This document shows, in pieces, positions 22,189-29,806 of a stretch of 46,177 bases of DNA (position 1 is its first letter; every line of letters starts with the position of its first letter). The stretch spans positions 1 to 46,177 of the forward strand of contig DATBBR010000075.1 in NCBI GenBank assembly GCA_036270875.1. The letters are read 5' to 3'. Origin of the DNA: Acidimicrobiales bacterium. Lineage in GTDB: Bacteria; Actinomycetota; Acidimicrobiia; Acidimicrobiales; AC-9. The position numbers and the translations under genes are program-made. The notes beneath the pieces were generated by a model. That model was given only the letters and a program-made list of their open reading frames with translations, was not told where the DNA came from and made no database searches.

Positions 22189-24630
22189 CTAGGAGACGGA
22201 TGCTGTTGACCGACGGCTCCGCGAGCCGTCACCCGTCCCGGCCCCACCGTTGCCGCCCCGCCGTTGACGCGGGCGCCAACCCGGTTGACGATCGGGGTCA
22301 CGGCTCTTCCACTCGCCGTCCCGCCTGCCGAGGGGGAGCAGCTGGCGAGGATCGAGGCGCCAGCGCAGTCGTTGCCACCGGGTCGCCCGCTTCCAGACGG
22401 CGCCCTCGATCACCGCGGCGGCGACGACAGACCGCGTGACCATCTCTGTGTCCGGCGTGCCCTCGGCGTAGCTGGCCACGCTCGCGTCTCCGGCTAGCGC
22501 CGAGAGCGCGGGAGGCACCTCCGTGGGTGCGACGGGGGATCGGGCGGCGCGCCGGGCGTGCTCCTGGAGGGTCTCCGACGGCCGTCGCCCGGCTCCCATG
22601 AGGGCCAGGGAGTCGGCAGCTTCGGACCACGCCACCATGACGCGCTCGGCGCCGCGCGCCGCAGCGCGACGGCGCAGTCGTCGTCGCCGGGCGATCAGGG
22701 GGATGCCGACAACCCACGCCAGAGCCAGGGCGACGACGATCACCGCCGCCGTGACGCCGGCGACCGGGAAGCCGCCGCCATGGTGGGCTGTCGGTCCGGC
22801 GTGCACGAGGTTGGGGGAGGGCTTCGGCGCGACGGGTGGGGCCGGCGCGGGAGACGGGGGCGCGGCCGCGGCGCCGGGGGTGGTCTGCGCCGGGGTGTCG
22901 ACGGGGCCGGCCTGGGCGGCAGCCACGCCGGTGTAGGCCTCCGCGCCCGGCTCGCCCCGTCCGGGTGTGGGCTCGAAGCTGACCCACCCGTACCGGCCCA
23001 GGAGAACCTCGGGCCAGGCGTGGGCGTTCAGGGCTCGGACGTGGTACTGGCCGTCGGACTCCAGCTGCCCAGGGGTGAAGCCGACGGCGACCCGAGTCGG
23101 CAGCCCGACCGACCGGGCCATCACCGCGAACGTGCCGGCGAACTGCTCGCAGTAGCCCTGTCGGGCCGAGAGGAAGCGCAGCATGGCGTTGTCGTCGTGA
23201 CCGGGCGGGACGCTCAAGCTGTACCGGAAGTTGTCACGGAACCAGTTCTGCAGGGCGAGCGACTTCCCGTAGTCGGATCCCTGGTCCCGCACGATCTGCG
23301 CCGCCGTCTGGCGGATGGAGTCCGGAATGCCATTCGGAAGGGTCAAGTAGTGGGCGACGTCGGTGCCGGCCGGAGCCGCTCCGTCCTGGGCCAGCTCGGC
23401 CCCGTCGAGACGCGGAATGTCCGAGGTCACCTGATAGGTCAGCCCGTCGGGGGTGGCCGATGGAGTGATGATGCTGCCCGACTCGGGGTTGTAGCTGGCG
23501 CCCGGGAGACCGATCAGGCGACTCGGCCGATAGGCGGCCGGCGCCCAGACGCTGGCCAGGTTCGAGATGCTGAAGGCCTGCTTCACTCCGGGCGCCACGC
23601 CGGGAGGTGCGGCGGCGGCCGACGACGGCAGCTCGGTGCTGGCTGACCGGTAGGACTGGTTGGCCGACCAGATGGCGCCGTCGAAGCTGTCGAGAGAGGT
23701 GAGTCGCCAGTAGGTCCGGGTCGTCGAGGCGACGGTGAACAGCTCGACGTCGGCTGGCTTCACGAGCTGGGACCGGATGTCGACCAGCGGACTGATGGTG
23801 GTGCGCTGGCTGGGTCCCGGTTGGGTCAGGTGGCGGAGATCCAGGGCCGCCGCAGCGCGGGCGCCGGGCAGATTTGGACCCACGATGAGGGCCGCGGCCA
23901 CGGCGACGACGCCGAGCGTGGCGCCCCCGCGGAGCAGCGGGGTCAGGCCCCGGCCGGCCCGGCTCGTCAGCCAGGGCATGGTGGACGCCTGCCGGCTGCT
24001 CTCGGCGACGAGCACGAAGCCGATCAGGGCGGCCAGGTAGATGGAGACGGCCAGTGTCCGTCCCCGTGAGGTGCCCAGGGCGGCGGTGTAGATGAACAGA
24101 GCGAGGGAGGGCACCACGGCCTCGAAGGTCGAGCGGTGGCGAAAGGCCGCCCAGTCCGCCAGCACGGCCAGGATGCCAACGATCAGCACCGAGCCCAGGA
24201 GGAAGCCGGCCGTCACTGGCGCGGGGGTGGTGAGCTCCTGCAGCTGTTGGTGGGCCTGGGCGAGCTGGGAGCTGAACTCGTGGAAGGTGGTGGCCGAGGG
24301 CAGTCCGGCCACGGTGGTGTGGGGAAGCGCGACCCATGTGGTCACGACGAGGATGCCGGCGGCGGAAAGGAGGAGGGCGGCCACGGTGCCGAGGCCGAGC
24401 CGGCGCCAGAGCCAGGCCAAGGCGTGGGCGGCGATGGCGGCGCCCACCACCGGACCGAGGTAGGAGGTGCTGTTGAACAGCCGGCCCATACCCGCGCCGG
24501 TGACCACGGTGAGAATGGCGAGGGCCACCGTGGTCGGAATGGACGCCATCGCCGACGAGCGGACCGTCTCCGCCCCTGGCGGGGCGGTGCGCCGCGGTTG
24601 GCGCGGCGCAGTCGGACGCGACGCGGTCAC
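22189..24630 (-). CDS. transglutaminase-like membrane protein (TgpA-type)
   Basis: The 813-residue protein has an N-terminal block of hydrophobic helices (roughly residues 30-250), a large extracytoplasmic region with a transglutaminase-like domain, a Pro/Ala-rich linker and a final membrane span near residue 630 before a basic C-terminal domain. The catalytic triad is C494 (QGYCEQFA), H537 (NAHAWPEV) and an acidic residue at 553. In TgpA of Pseudomonas the third residue is Asp in FDPTP; here it is Glu in FEPTP. The GTG start overlaps the DUF58 stop, and moxR, DUF58 and this gene form an operon seen in many bacteria. The substrate is unknown; a cell-envelope or secreted-protein role is likely. 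Confidence 0.9.
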   Translation of the reverse strand: MTASRPTAPRQPRRTAPPGAETVRSSAMASIPTTVALAILTVVTGAGMGRLFNSTSYLGPVVGAAIAAHALAWLWRRLGLGTVAALLLSAAGILVVTTWVALPHTTVAGLPSATTFHEFSSQLAQAHQQLQELTTPAPVTAGFLLGSVLIVGILAVLADWAAFRHRSTFEAVVPSLALFIYTAALGTSRGRTLAVSIYLAALIGFVLVAESSRQASTMPWLTSRAGRGLTPLLRGGATLGVVAVAAALIVGPNLPGARAAAALDLRHLTQPGPSQRTTISPLVDIRSQLVKPADVELFTVASTTRTYWRLTSLDSFDGAIWSANQSYRSASTELPSSAAAAPPGVAPGVKQAFSISNLASVWAPAAYRPSRLIGLPGASYNPESGSIITPSATPDGLTYQVTSDIPRLDGAELAQDGAAPAGTDVAHYLTLPNGIPDSIRQTAAQIVRDQGSDYGKSLALQNWFRDNFRYSLSVPPGHDDNAMLRFLSARQGYCEQFAGTFAVMARSVGLPTRVAVGFTPGQLESDGQYHVRALNAHAWPEVLLGRYGWVSFEPTPGRGEPGAEAYTGVAAAQAGPVDTPAQTTPGAAAAPPSPAPAPPVAPKPSPNLVHAGPTAHHGGGFPVAGVTAAVIVVALALAWVVGIPLIARRRRLRRRAAARGAERVMVAWSEAADSLALMGAGRRPSETLQEHARRAARSPVAPTEVPPALSALAGDASVASYAEGTPDTEMVTRSVVAAAVIEGAVWKRATRWQRLRWRLDPRQLLPLGRRDGEWKSRDPDRQPGWRPRQRRGGNGGAGTGDGSRSRRSTASVS

Positions 24631-25850
24631 CGCCGCCCCCCGTAGGTCCCGGCCAGGGGCCGGTTGCGTCCGAGCGCCTCGGACCAGGCCGTGGCGAAAG
24701 GCCGCCCCGCGGTCACCCGGATGGGCATGACGGGTCCGGGCATGGGCCGCCGGGTCCCCCCGCGGGTCATCGCCCCGTCCGGCGCGGCGTCGTCGATCAC
24801 GACCACCATCACCGTCGGGAAGCTGCTGCGGAGCCTGGCGATGCGCTCCAGATCGGTATCGGTGGCAAGCGACGTCGTCACCACCACGAGCGCCCCTCCT
24901 CCGGGAGCGCGGCTGAGGACCCCTAGCTCGTTCAGCAGGCTCCCCGATGATGTCATGCGGACCTCGGCCAACCGTTCGAGCACCGCTTCCACGTGGGCCC
25001 GGCCGGCGGCGAACCCGGAATCGGTGCCGTCGGTGGCCAACAGCCGGACGAGGGCGTGACCGGGCGACACCGAGCTCACCACGCTGGCCGCGGCCGACAC
25101 GGCCAGCTCGAGCGACTCCGGTGCATGCACCGCCTTGCGCAGGTCGAGCAGGACGCTTGCCCGCCCCTGCCAAGGCATCTCCTCCTGGCGGATCATGAGG
25201 TCGTCGAGTCGGGCGGTCGACGGCCAGTGGACCCGGCGCAGGTCGTCGCCGACCTGGTAGGCCCGCAGTGCGTAGAAGTCCTCGCCCCGTCGGCTGAGGA
25301 AGGAGCGGTGGTCGGCGCCGGCGCGCGGGTCGTCACCCTGGGTGTGCGGGGGCGGCGGGATCTTGTCGATCCTCGGGTACACGACAAGACGGGTCGCGGG
25401 CGCCCCCTTCAACCACAGTGAGGCCAGGCGGAACGGGTCGCCCAGCTGTAGCGCCAAGGGGCCGAGCCCGAAGACCCCCCGCTGCTCGGTTGGGACCCGG
25501 TAGGCGGCCCTCCCCGAGTCACCCGCGCCGAGCGGCGGCACGAGGAAGCGGGCGACCCGCTTGCCGCCGTCGAAGGGATCCGAGGCGACGAGGGTGGGTG
25601 AGCGCCGCCAGGCCACGTTGCGCACGGCGAGCTGGACGAGGCTGGTCCCTCCAGCGTGGATGTGCGACGGGTGGAGCGTGCGGGCCACCTCGAGCTGGCA
25701 GCGCAGGACGTGGACGTAGATCACGGCGCCGATCACCAGGGTGAGGCCCGCAGCCCCCAGCACGTAGAGCTCGACCATGCCGACCAACCGGCCGGCCAGC
25801 ATCGAGACGAGGGAGCCGACTGCGATCAGCCAGCCGCGGCGAGTCGGCAC
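24627..25850 (-). CDS. DUF58 domain-containing protein
   Basis: The 407-residue protein has two hydrophobic segments at the N terminus (about residues 8-50). The DUF58 signature FYALRAYQVGDDLRRVHW follows, with STARLDDLM just after, ahead of a von Willebrand A-like region (SVLLDLRKA onward). DUF58 proteins pair with MoxR AAA+ ATPases and are thought to be their partners in assembling or activating envelope complexes. It starts with GTG 18 bases after the moxR stop and overlaps the transglutaminase gene by four bases, so the three are probably made together. The metal-site motif DxSxS of true vWA domains is changed here (DLRKA), which is common in DUF58. Confidence 0.92.
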   Translation of the reverse strand: MPTRRGWLIAVGSLVSMLAGRLVGMVELYVLGAAGLTLVIGAVIYVHVLRCQLEVARTLHPSHIHAGGTSLVQLAVRNVAWRRSPTLVASDPFDGGKRVARFLVPPLGAGDSGRAAYRVPTEQRGVFGLGPLALQLGDPFRLASLWLKGAPATRLVVYPRIDKIPPPPHTQGDDPRAGADHRSFLSRRGEDFYALRAYQVGDDLRRVHWPSTARLDDLMIRQEEMPWQGRASVLLDLRKAVHAPESLELAVSAAASVVSSVSPGHALVRLLATDGTDSGFAAGRAHVEAVLERLAEVRMTSSGSLLNELGVLSRAPGGGALVVVTTSLATDTDLERIARLRSSFPTVMVVVIDDAAPDGAMTRGGTRRPMPGPVMPIRVTAGRPFATAWSEALGRNRPLAGTYGGRR

Positions 25851-25868
25851 CCCGTCGGGCCCTGTGCC

Positions 25869-26852
25869 CTATCCCTGGGCCGCCCGGCCGGTGGGCACGG
25901 GCACCGACGCCAGGATCTCCTCGAGGGCGTCCTCGGGACCGAGACCGCCGACCGAGGCGTCCGGAGCCAGGGCCAGACGGTGGCTCAGCACCGGCCTGGC
26001 CAGCGACTTCACGTCGTCGGGAGTGACGTAGTCCCTCCCTTGGGCGGCCGCCCACGCCCGCGCCGCCCGCTGCAGGGCCAGGGCGGCGCGCGGCGACATC
26101 CCGAGGGCGAGGCTCGGGTGGGCGCGGGTGGCGGCGGCGAGGTCGACGATGTAGCCCTTGAGGGCGGGAGCGACGAAGACGGCGTGGGCCTGGGCGACCA
26201 TGTCGGCCACGTCGGTCTCGTCGGCCACCGGATGGAGGTGGCTGATGACGTTCCCGGAGCCGTGGGCGTCGAGCATGGTGATCTCGGCGTGCCGCCCCGG
26301 GTAGCCCATGTGGGCCCGCATCAGGAAGCGGTCGACCTGGCTCTCGGGCAGGGGATAGGTGCCCTCGTGCTCGATCGGGTTCTGGGTGGCGATCACCATG
26401 AACGGCGCGGGCAGCCGGTAGGTATTGGCATCGACGGTGACCTGGTGCTCCTCCATGGCCTCGAGCAGGGCCGACTGGGTTTTCGGGGAGGCCCGGTTGA
26501 TCTCGTCACCCAGCACGATGTTGGCGAACACCCCGCCGGGGCGGAAGTCGAAGCTGCCGTTGGCCCGGTTGTAGACGTTGACCCCCGTGACGTCGGAGGG
26601 CAGGAGGTCGGGGGTGAACTGGATCCGCTGCCACTGGAGGTCGAGCGAGGTGGCGAGGGCCTTGGCCAGGCTGGTCTTGCCGACGCCGGGCACGTCCTCG
26701 ATGAGGAGATGGCCCTCGGCGACGAGGCAGACAAGGGCCAGGCGGACGGCCTCGTCCTTGCCCTGGATGACCCGCTCGACGTTGTCGACGATGCCCTCGA
26801 AGCAACCGATGAAGTCGAAGGCTCGGCGCGTGGCGGTCCGTTCGGTCGCCAC
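25869..26852 (-). CDS. MoxR-family AAA+ ATPase
   Basis: The 327-residue protein has the AAA_3 ATPase core: Walker A in EDVPGVGKTS, Walker B in VLGDEINRASPKTQ, ATQNPIEHEGTYPLPE (sensor 1 region), DRF and the C-terminal lid. MoxR ATPases act as chaperones for vWA-domain partners, here probably the DUF58 protein encoded next. The GTG start at 26852 has GGAGGA eight bases upstream. It is the first gene of the moxR-DUF58-transglutaminase operon and diverges from the ROK kinase gene; the 92-base gap between them should hold promoters for both. Confidence 0.95.
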   Translation of the reverse strand: MATERTATRRAFDFIGCFEGIVDNVERVIQGKDEAVRLALVCLVAEGHLLIEDVPGVGKTSLAKALATSLDLQWQRIQFTPDLLPSDVTGVNVYNRANGSFDFRPGGVFANIVLGDEINRASPKTQSALLEAMEEHQVTVDANTYRLPAPFMVIATQNPIEHEGTYPLPESQVDRFLMRAHMGYPGRHAEITMLDAHGSGNVISHLHPVADETDVADMVAQAHAVFVAPALKGYIVDLAAATRAHPSLALGMSPRAALALQRAARAWAAAQGRDYVTPDDVKSLARPVLSHRLALAPDASVGGLGPEDALEEILASVPVPTGRAAQG

Positions 26853-26932
26853 GCTCTAGGTCCTCCCGCGCCGCGTCATCGAGAAACGAGCCTACTAACG
26901 GGCGAGGCCCCCTCGTCAGCGGGGTCGACGGT

Positions 26933-26938
26933 TAGCGT
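26933..26938 (+). promoter_or_regulatory. leaderless-type -10 element of the ROK kinase gene
   Basis: TAGCGT (TANNNT) ends six bases before the GTG start at 26945. There is no ribosome site. This is the closest spacing in the window to the actinobacterial leaderless pattern, together with miaB. Confidence 0.58.
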
Positions 26939-26944
26939 GGGCCG

Positions 26945-27838
26945 GTGGAGCTCTGCCTGGCCGTCGACATCGGCGGCACCAAGCTGGCGGCCGGGCTGAT
27001 CGGGACCGACGCACGGGTCCTGACCGAGGAGATCATCCCCACGCCGACGGTCCACGACCCCGAAGAGCTGTTCGCGGCCACGGCGGGCCTCGTCGGCCGG
27101 GTCGCGGCGACCGGCGGGCGCCGGCCGGTCGTCTGTGGTGTCGGGTGCGGGGGTCCGATGCGCCGCGGCGGCGAAGAGGTGTCGCCGCTCAACATCCCCG
27201 CCTGGCGCCGGTTCCCGTTGCGCCGCCGCCTGGCCGAGACCTGTGCTCTGCCCACCTTCGTCGACAATGACGCCAAAGCCCTGGCCCTCGGTGAAGGGTG
27301 GGCGGGGGCCGCTGCGGGGCGGTCCAACTTCCTCGCCATGGTGGTCTCGACCGGGGTCGGCGGTGGGATCGTGCTCGACGGACGCCTGCTCGACGGCGCC
27401 GACGGCAACGCCGGTCACATTGGTCATGTGATCGTGACGCCGGGAGGCCGGCCGTGCGTCTGCGGGGGACGCGGCTGTCTGGAGGCCGAGGCTTCGGGCA
27501 CCGCCATCGAGGCCATGACCGGTCGATCCGCGCGCCTAGCCGGGTCCCACGTGGCGGTCCGTGCCGGCACCCTGGTGGGCCAGGCGGTGGCCTCGGTCGT
27601 CAATCTCCTCGACCTCGAGCTCGTCGTCGTGGCCGGTTCGGTCGCGCTGGGGTTCGGGGCTCCGTTCTTTGCCGCGGCCCAGGCCGAGCTCGACTCGTTG
27701 GCGCGGCTCGACTTCTCGGTCGGGACGCGGATCGTTCCCGCCGGCCTCGGAGCGGCCGGACCGCTCGTAGGCGCAGGCGCCGTCGGGTGGCGTGGCCTGG
27801 AACGCCTACCGGCCTTCGGCGGGGTCGTGGCGCCGTGA
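26945..27838 (+). CDS. ROK-family sugar kinase (probable glucokinase)
   Basis: The 297-residue protein starts with the phosphate-binding DIGGTKLAAG and has the ROK signature STGVGGGIV with NAGHIGH after it. The zinc site CVCGGRGCLE follows, all usual for active ROK kinases rather than ROK repressors; no N-terminal DNA-binding helix is present. Many actinobacterial glucokinases belong to this group, so glucose phosphorylation is likely, but fructose or N-acetylhexosamine kinases look similar. The pyrophosphate-type phosphofructokinase in the window could act downstream. The stop overlaps the start of the next small gene by four bases. Confidence 0.92.
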   Translation: MELCLAVDIGGTKLAAGLIGTDARVLTEEIIPTPTVHDPEELFAATAGLVGRVAATGGRRPVVCGVGCGGPMRRGGEEVSPLNIPAWRRFPLRRRLAETCALPTFVDNDAKALALGEGWAGAAAGRSNFLAMVVSTGVGGGIVLDGRLLDGADGNAGHIGHVIVTPGGRPCVCGGRGCLEAEASGTAIEAMTGRSARLAGSHVAVRAGTLVGQAVASVVNLLDLELVVVAGSVALGFGAPFFAAAQAELDSLARLDFSVGTRIVPAGLGAAGPLVGAGAVGWRGLERLPAFGGVVAP

Positions 27839-28083
27839 TCCCCCGGCATGCGACGGCTGCTGTCCTGGTGAGGCCGGCGCTCTGGTGGACAGTGGTGATC
27901 CAGGTGGCCGTGCTCGCCCGCCCGGGCTGGTGGAAGCGGTGGCCTCCGATCCCGCTCCCGGACCCGGGCTACCTCCGGTTCCGGCTCGAGACGGCCTACG
28001 GCGACCCCGAGGCAAAGATCGAGGCCGACGATGTCGTCGAGTACCTGGCCTGGTGCCGCGAAGCGAGGGTCGCAGCGCGCTAG
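27835..28083 (+). CDS. small conserved Trp-rich protein of unknown function
   Basis: The 82-residue protein starts at a GTG that overlaps the ROK kinase stop by four bases, a strong sign of real, coupled translation. It reads RPALWWTVV, then LARPGWWKRWPPIPLPD, then YLRFRLETAYGD and DDVVEYLAWCRE. I have seen this pattern in small actinobacterial hypothetical proteins but know no function. There is no signal peptide; the hydrophobic stretch at residues 16-28 is short, and the tryptophan-rich basic centre could lie on a membrane or bind a partner. The C-terminal acidic helix looks soluble. Confidence 0.75.
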   Translation: MIPRHATAAVLVRPALWWTVVIQVAVLARPGWWKRWPPIPLPDPGYLRFRLETAYGDPEAKIEADDVVEYLAWCREARVAAR

Positions 28084-28095
28084 CCTCTCGCGGCG

Positions 28096-28173
28096 ATGCC
28101 CTTGCCACCACCACCATGGGCCCCTGCCCGGCGCGCCGGCGACGGTCGCCAGGGTCGGGGCGCGGTGGCCTAG
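28096..28173 (+). CDS. possible 25-residue Pro-rich leader ORF before the HNH gene (speculative)
   Basis: An ATG nine bases after a TANNNT hexamer (TAGCCT, 28081-28086) opens a 25-codon frame, MPLPPPPWAPARRAG and onward, that stops nine bases before the HNH start. Four consecutive proline codons near the start could slow ribosomes, as in leader peptides. Such a short frame can occur by chance in GC-rich DNA, so this is weak. Confidence 0.2.
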   Translation: MPLPPPPWAPARRAGDGRQGRGAVA

Positions 28174-28182
28174 CCGGCGGGG

Positions 28183-28704
28183 ATGGTGGCGGTGACGCGT
28201 GCTCTGGTGCTGAATGCCACCTTCGAGCCGCTGTCCATCGTCCCGTCGCGCCGTGCGCTGATGCTGCTCCTCGACGAGAAGGCCGAGCTGATCCACTCCA
28301 CCGAGCGTCACTTTCGGGCGGCGCGCGTGGCGTTCCCCGAGCCCTCGGTCGTGCGGTTGGCCCGCTACGTGCGGGTGCCGTACCAGAGCCGGGTCGCCCT
28401 CAACCGCCGGGCTGTGTTCGCGCGCGACGGCCACCGATGCCAGTACTGCGGTGCGGCGGCGGAGAACATCGATCACGTCGTTCCCCGTAGCCGGGGTGGC
28501 ACCCACACCTGGGACAATGTCGTCGCCGCCTGCCGGCGCTGCAACACCCGCAAGGAGGACCGCCTCGTCCACGAGGTCGGTCTGACCCTCCGTCGGGCGC
28601 CAGCGCAGCCACGCGAGCGGGTGTGGTTCCTCGTGGCGACAGGGGGGCTGCGTCCCGACTGGGAGCCGTACCTCGGGTCGGCCTCCCTGTCGGCGTCGGC
28701 GTAG
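28183..28704 (+). CDS. HNH endonuclease family protein
   Basis: The 173-residue protein has a conserved N-terminal domain (ALVLNATFEPLSIV, then RRALMLLLDEKAE) and a C-terminal HNH nuclease domain. In the latter CQYCG supplies the first zinc pair, IDHVVPRSRGG the catalytic histidine, WDNVV the asparagine, and CRRCN the second zinc pair with RK after. This type is very common in actinobacteria and cyanobacteria as a chromosomal, non-mobile gene, and its natural role is not established. The ATG at 28183 follows GGCGGGG; GTG codons at 28189 and 28192 are alternatives. It lies between the small Trp-rich gene and the lipoate-ligase gene, all on the same strand. Confidence 0.92.
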   Translation: MVAVTRALVLNATFEPLSIVPSRRALMLLLDEKAELIHSTERHFRAARVAFPEPSVVRLARYVRVPYQSRVALNRRAVFARDGHRCQYCGAAAENIDHVVPRSRGGTHTWDNVVAACRRCNTRKEDRLVHEVGLTLRRAPAQPRERVWFLVATGGLRPDWEPYLGSASLSASA

Positions 28705-28720
28705 CCTCGCCGACCGGTCC

Positions 28721-29410
28721 GTGCCCGCTGGCGCGGCCACGCCGCCGTGGAGCGTCGTCGAGCTCGCCGGCAGCGCCGGCGAGCTGCACCACCGGGACCG
28801 GGTGAACGCGCCGCGCACGGTGACGCTCTGTCGCGTGAGCCGCCCCGCCCTCGTGCTCGGCAGCACCCAACCCGACGGCGATGTCGACCACTCCCGCGCC
28901 GCCTCGTCCGGGCTGGAGGTCGTCCGGCGCCGGAGTGGGGGAGGAGCGGTGCTCGTCGAACCCGGCGCCCTCGCCTGGGTCGAGGTCTCCGTCTCCAGCG
29001 ATGACCCACTCTGGGTGGGCGACGTTGGGCGGGCCTTCTGGTGGCTGGGACAGGCATGGGCCGACGCCCTCACCGCGCTCGGCGTGGACGGAGCGGACGT
29101 GCATCGCGGCCCGGCGGTCACGACCGCCTGGTCGGCGAAGGTGTGCTTCGCCGGGACCGGCGCAGGCGAGGTCACGGTGCAGGGTCGCAAGGTCGTCGGG
29201 ATGGCCCAGCGCCGGACGCGGGCTGGCGCTGCCTTCCAATGCGCGGCCCTGCTCCGGTGGGACGCGGCCCGGCTCCTCGAGGTGCTCGACCTCTCTGAGA
29301 CGGAGCGGGCCGAGGGCGCCGTGACACTCGGCACCGCCGCGGCCGGCCTCGGCCCGGCGCGGCGCGTCGTCGACATCGAGCGGAGCCTCATCGAGCACCT
29401 CCCGTCCTGA
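28721..29410 (+). CDS. lipoate-protein ligase A / octanoyltransferase family protein
   Basis: The 229-residue protein has the biotin/lipoate-ligase (BPL_LplA_LipB) fold. Its marks are the arginine-glycine loop VVRRRSGGGAVLVEPG, which binds the acyl-adenylate, and GRKVVGMAQRRT with the lysine that activates the carboxylate in LplA. Members transfer lipoate or octanoate to the lipoyl domains of 2-oxoacid dehydrogenases and GcvH. It is shorter than E. coli LplA (about 338 residues), lacking the C-terminal accessory domain, so it may be an octanoyltransferase or need a partner. No lipA or lipB is nearby. The GTG at 28721 is the best start in frame. Confidence 0.85.
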   Translation: MPAGAATPPWSVVELAGSAGELHHRDRVNAPRTVTLCRVSRPALVLGSTQPDGDVDHSRAASSGLEVVRRRSGGGAVLVEPGALAWVEVSVSSDDPLWVGDVGRAFWWLGQAWADALTALGVDGADVHRGPAVTTAWSAKVCFAGTGAGEVTVQGRKVVGMAQRRTRAGAAFQCAALLRWDAARLLEVLDLSETERAEGAVTLGTAAAGLGPARRVVDIERSLIEHLPS

Positions 29411-29443
29411 TCGGCCGGGCGTGATCCCTCCACTTCGCGCCAC

Positions 29444-29457
29444 CGCGCCATGGCGCG
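29444..29457. repeat. 14-bp perfect palindrome after the lipoate-ligase gene
   Basis: CGCGCCATGGCGCG is perfectly self-complementary and lies 34 bases after the stop codon at 29410. It could be part of a transcript end or simply GC-rich sequence. It opens a 396-base non-coding stretch (29411-29806). Confidence 0.5.
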
Positions 29458-29470
29458 TCCGGGGTTTGGT

Positions 29471-29546
29471 CGCGTTCCACCTTTTGTCGAAATGGGCCGT
29501 AGCGCCGGTGCGTGCTGCGCCCTCTTTCGACCAAAGGTGGAACGCG
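29471..29546. repeat. 22-bp near-perfect inverted repeat element
   Basis: Left arm 29471-29492 begins CGCGTTCCACC and right arm 29525-29546 ends GGTGGAACGCG; they pair over 22 bases with one mismatch around a 32-base loop. The arms contain TTTNGTCGAAA, which is AT-richer than the surroundings, and a third TTTGGTCG copy lies at 29465-29472. No gene overlaps it. It could be a mobile REP/MITE-like element, a transcript-end structure or a paired protein-binding site. Confidence 0.8.
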
Positions 29547-29585
29547 CGGTGTAGATGCCGAGCCGCCCCGCTGGCGCCTCGTGTT

Positions 29586-29606
29586 GCTCGGCGGTGACCG
29601 CCGAGC
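29586..29606. repeat. 21-base palindrome in the pre-dcw region
   Basis: GCTCGGCGGT and ACCGCCGAGC are perfect 10-base arms around one central base. The arms are too close for a full RNA hairpin without losing the inner pairs, but eight pairs with a small loop would form. It may be a protein-binding site or a transcript end. Confidence 0.55.
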
Positions 29607-29659
29607 CCCTGCATCCACCAATCCTCGGGCCTCGCGCGTCAGGGTGGATTCGCTTTGGC

Positions 29660-29678
29660 GCCGGCCAGGGAGGCCGGC
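29660..29678. terminator. small GC hairpin before the dcw promoter
   Basis: Arms GCCGGCC (29660-29666) and GGCCGGC (29672-29678) enclose a five-base loop. There is no T tract. With the two upstream repeats it may stop read-through into the dcw promoter about 35 bases further on. Confidence 0.4.
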
Positions 29679-29712
29679 CGGAGGGATCCAGAGCGAGTGG
29701 TGCCCCATGGTG

Positions 29713-29741
29713 TTGACGAAGGGAGGGAGGGGGCGTACGGT
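29713..29741 (+). promoter_or_regulatory. sigma-A-type promoter of the dcw cluster
   Basis: TTGACG at 29713-29718, a 17-base spacer and TACGGT at 29736-29741 form one of the best housekeeping-type promoters in the window. Transcription should start near 29748, about 60 bases before mraZ. The downstream edge touches the 10-bp repeats described next. Confidence 0.7.
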
Positions 29742-29769
29742 GGCGGGTAGTGGAGTGAAAGGGAGGGTC
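29740..29769 (+). promoter_or_regulatory. candidate MraZ box (10-bp direct repeats)
   Basis: GTGGCGGGTA, GTGGAGTGAA and AGGGAGGGTC follow each other without a gap, sharing a (G/A)(T/G)GG-x-G core every 10 bases. MraZ is known to bind three or four short G-rich direct repeats with about 10-base spacing just before its own gene, for example TGGGN repeats with five-base spacers in E. coli. The position over the expected transcription start fits autorepression of the cluster. Confidence 0.6.
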
Positions 29770-29806
29770 CTCAGGGTTTTGGGGAGTGTCGTGGGAGCGA
29801 TCACCA

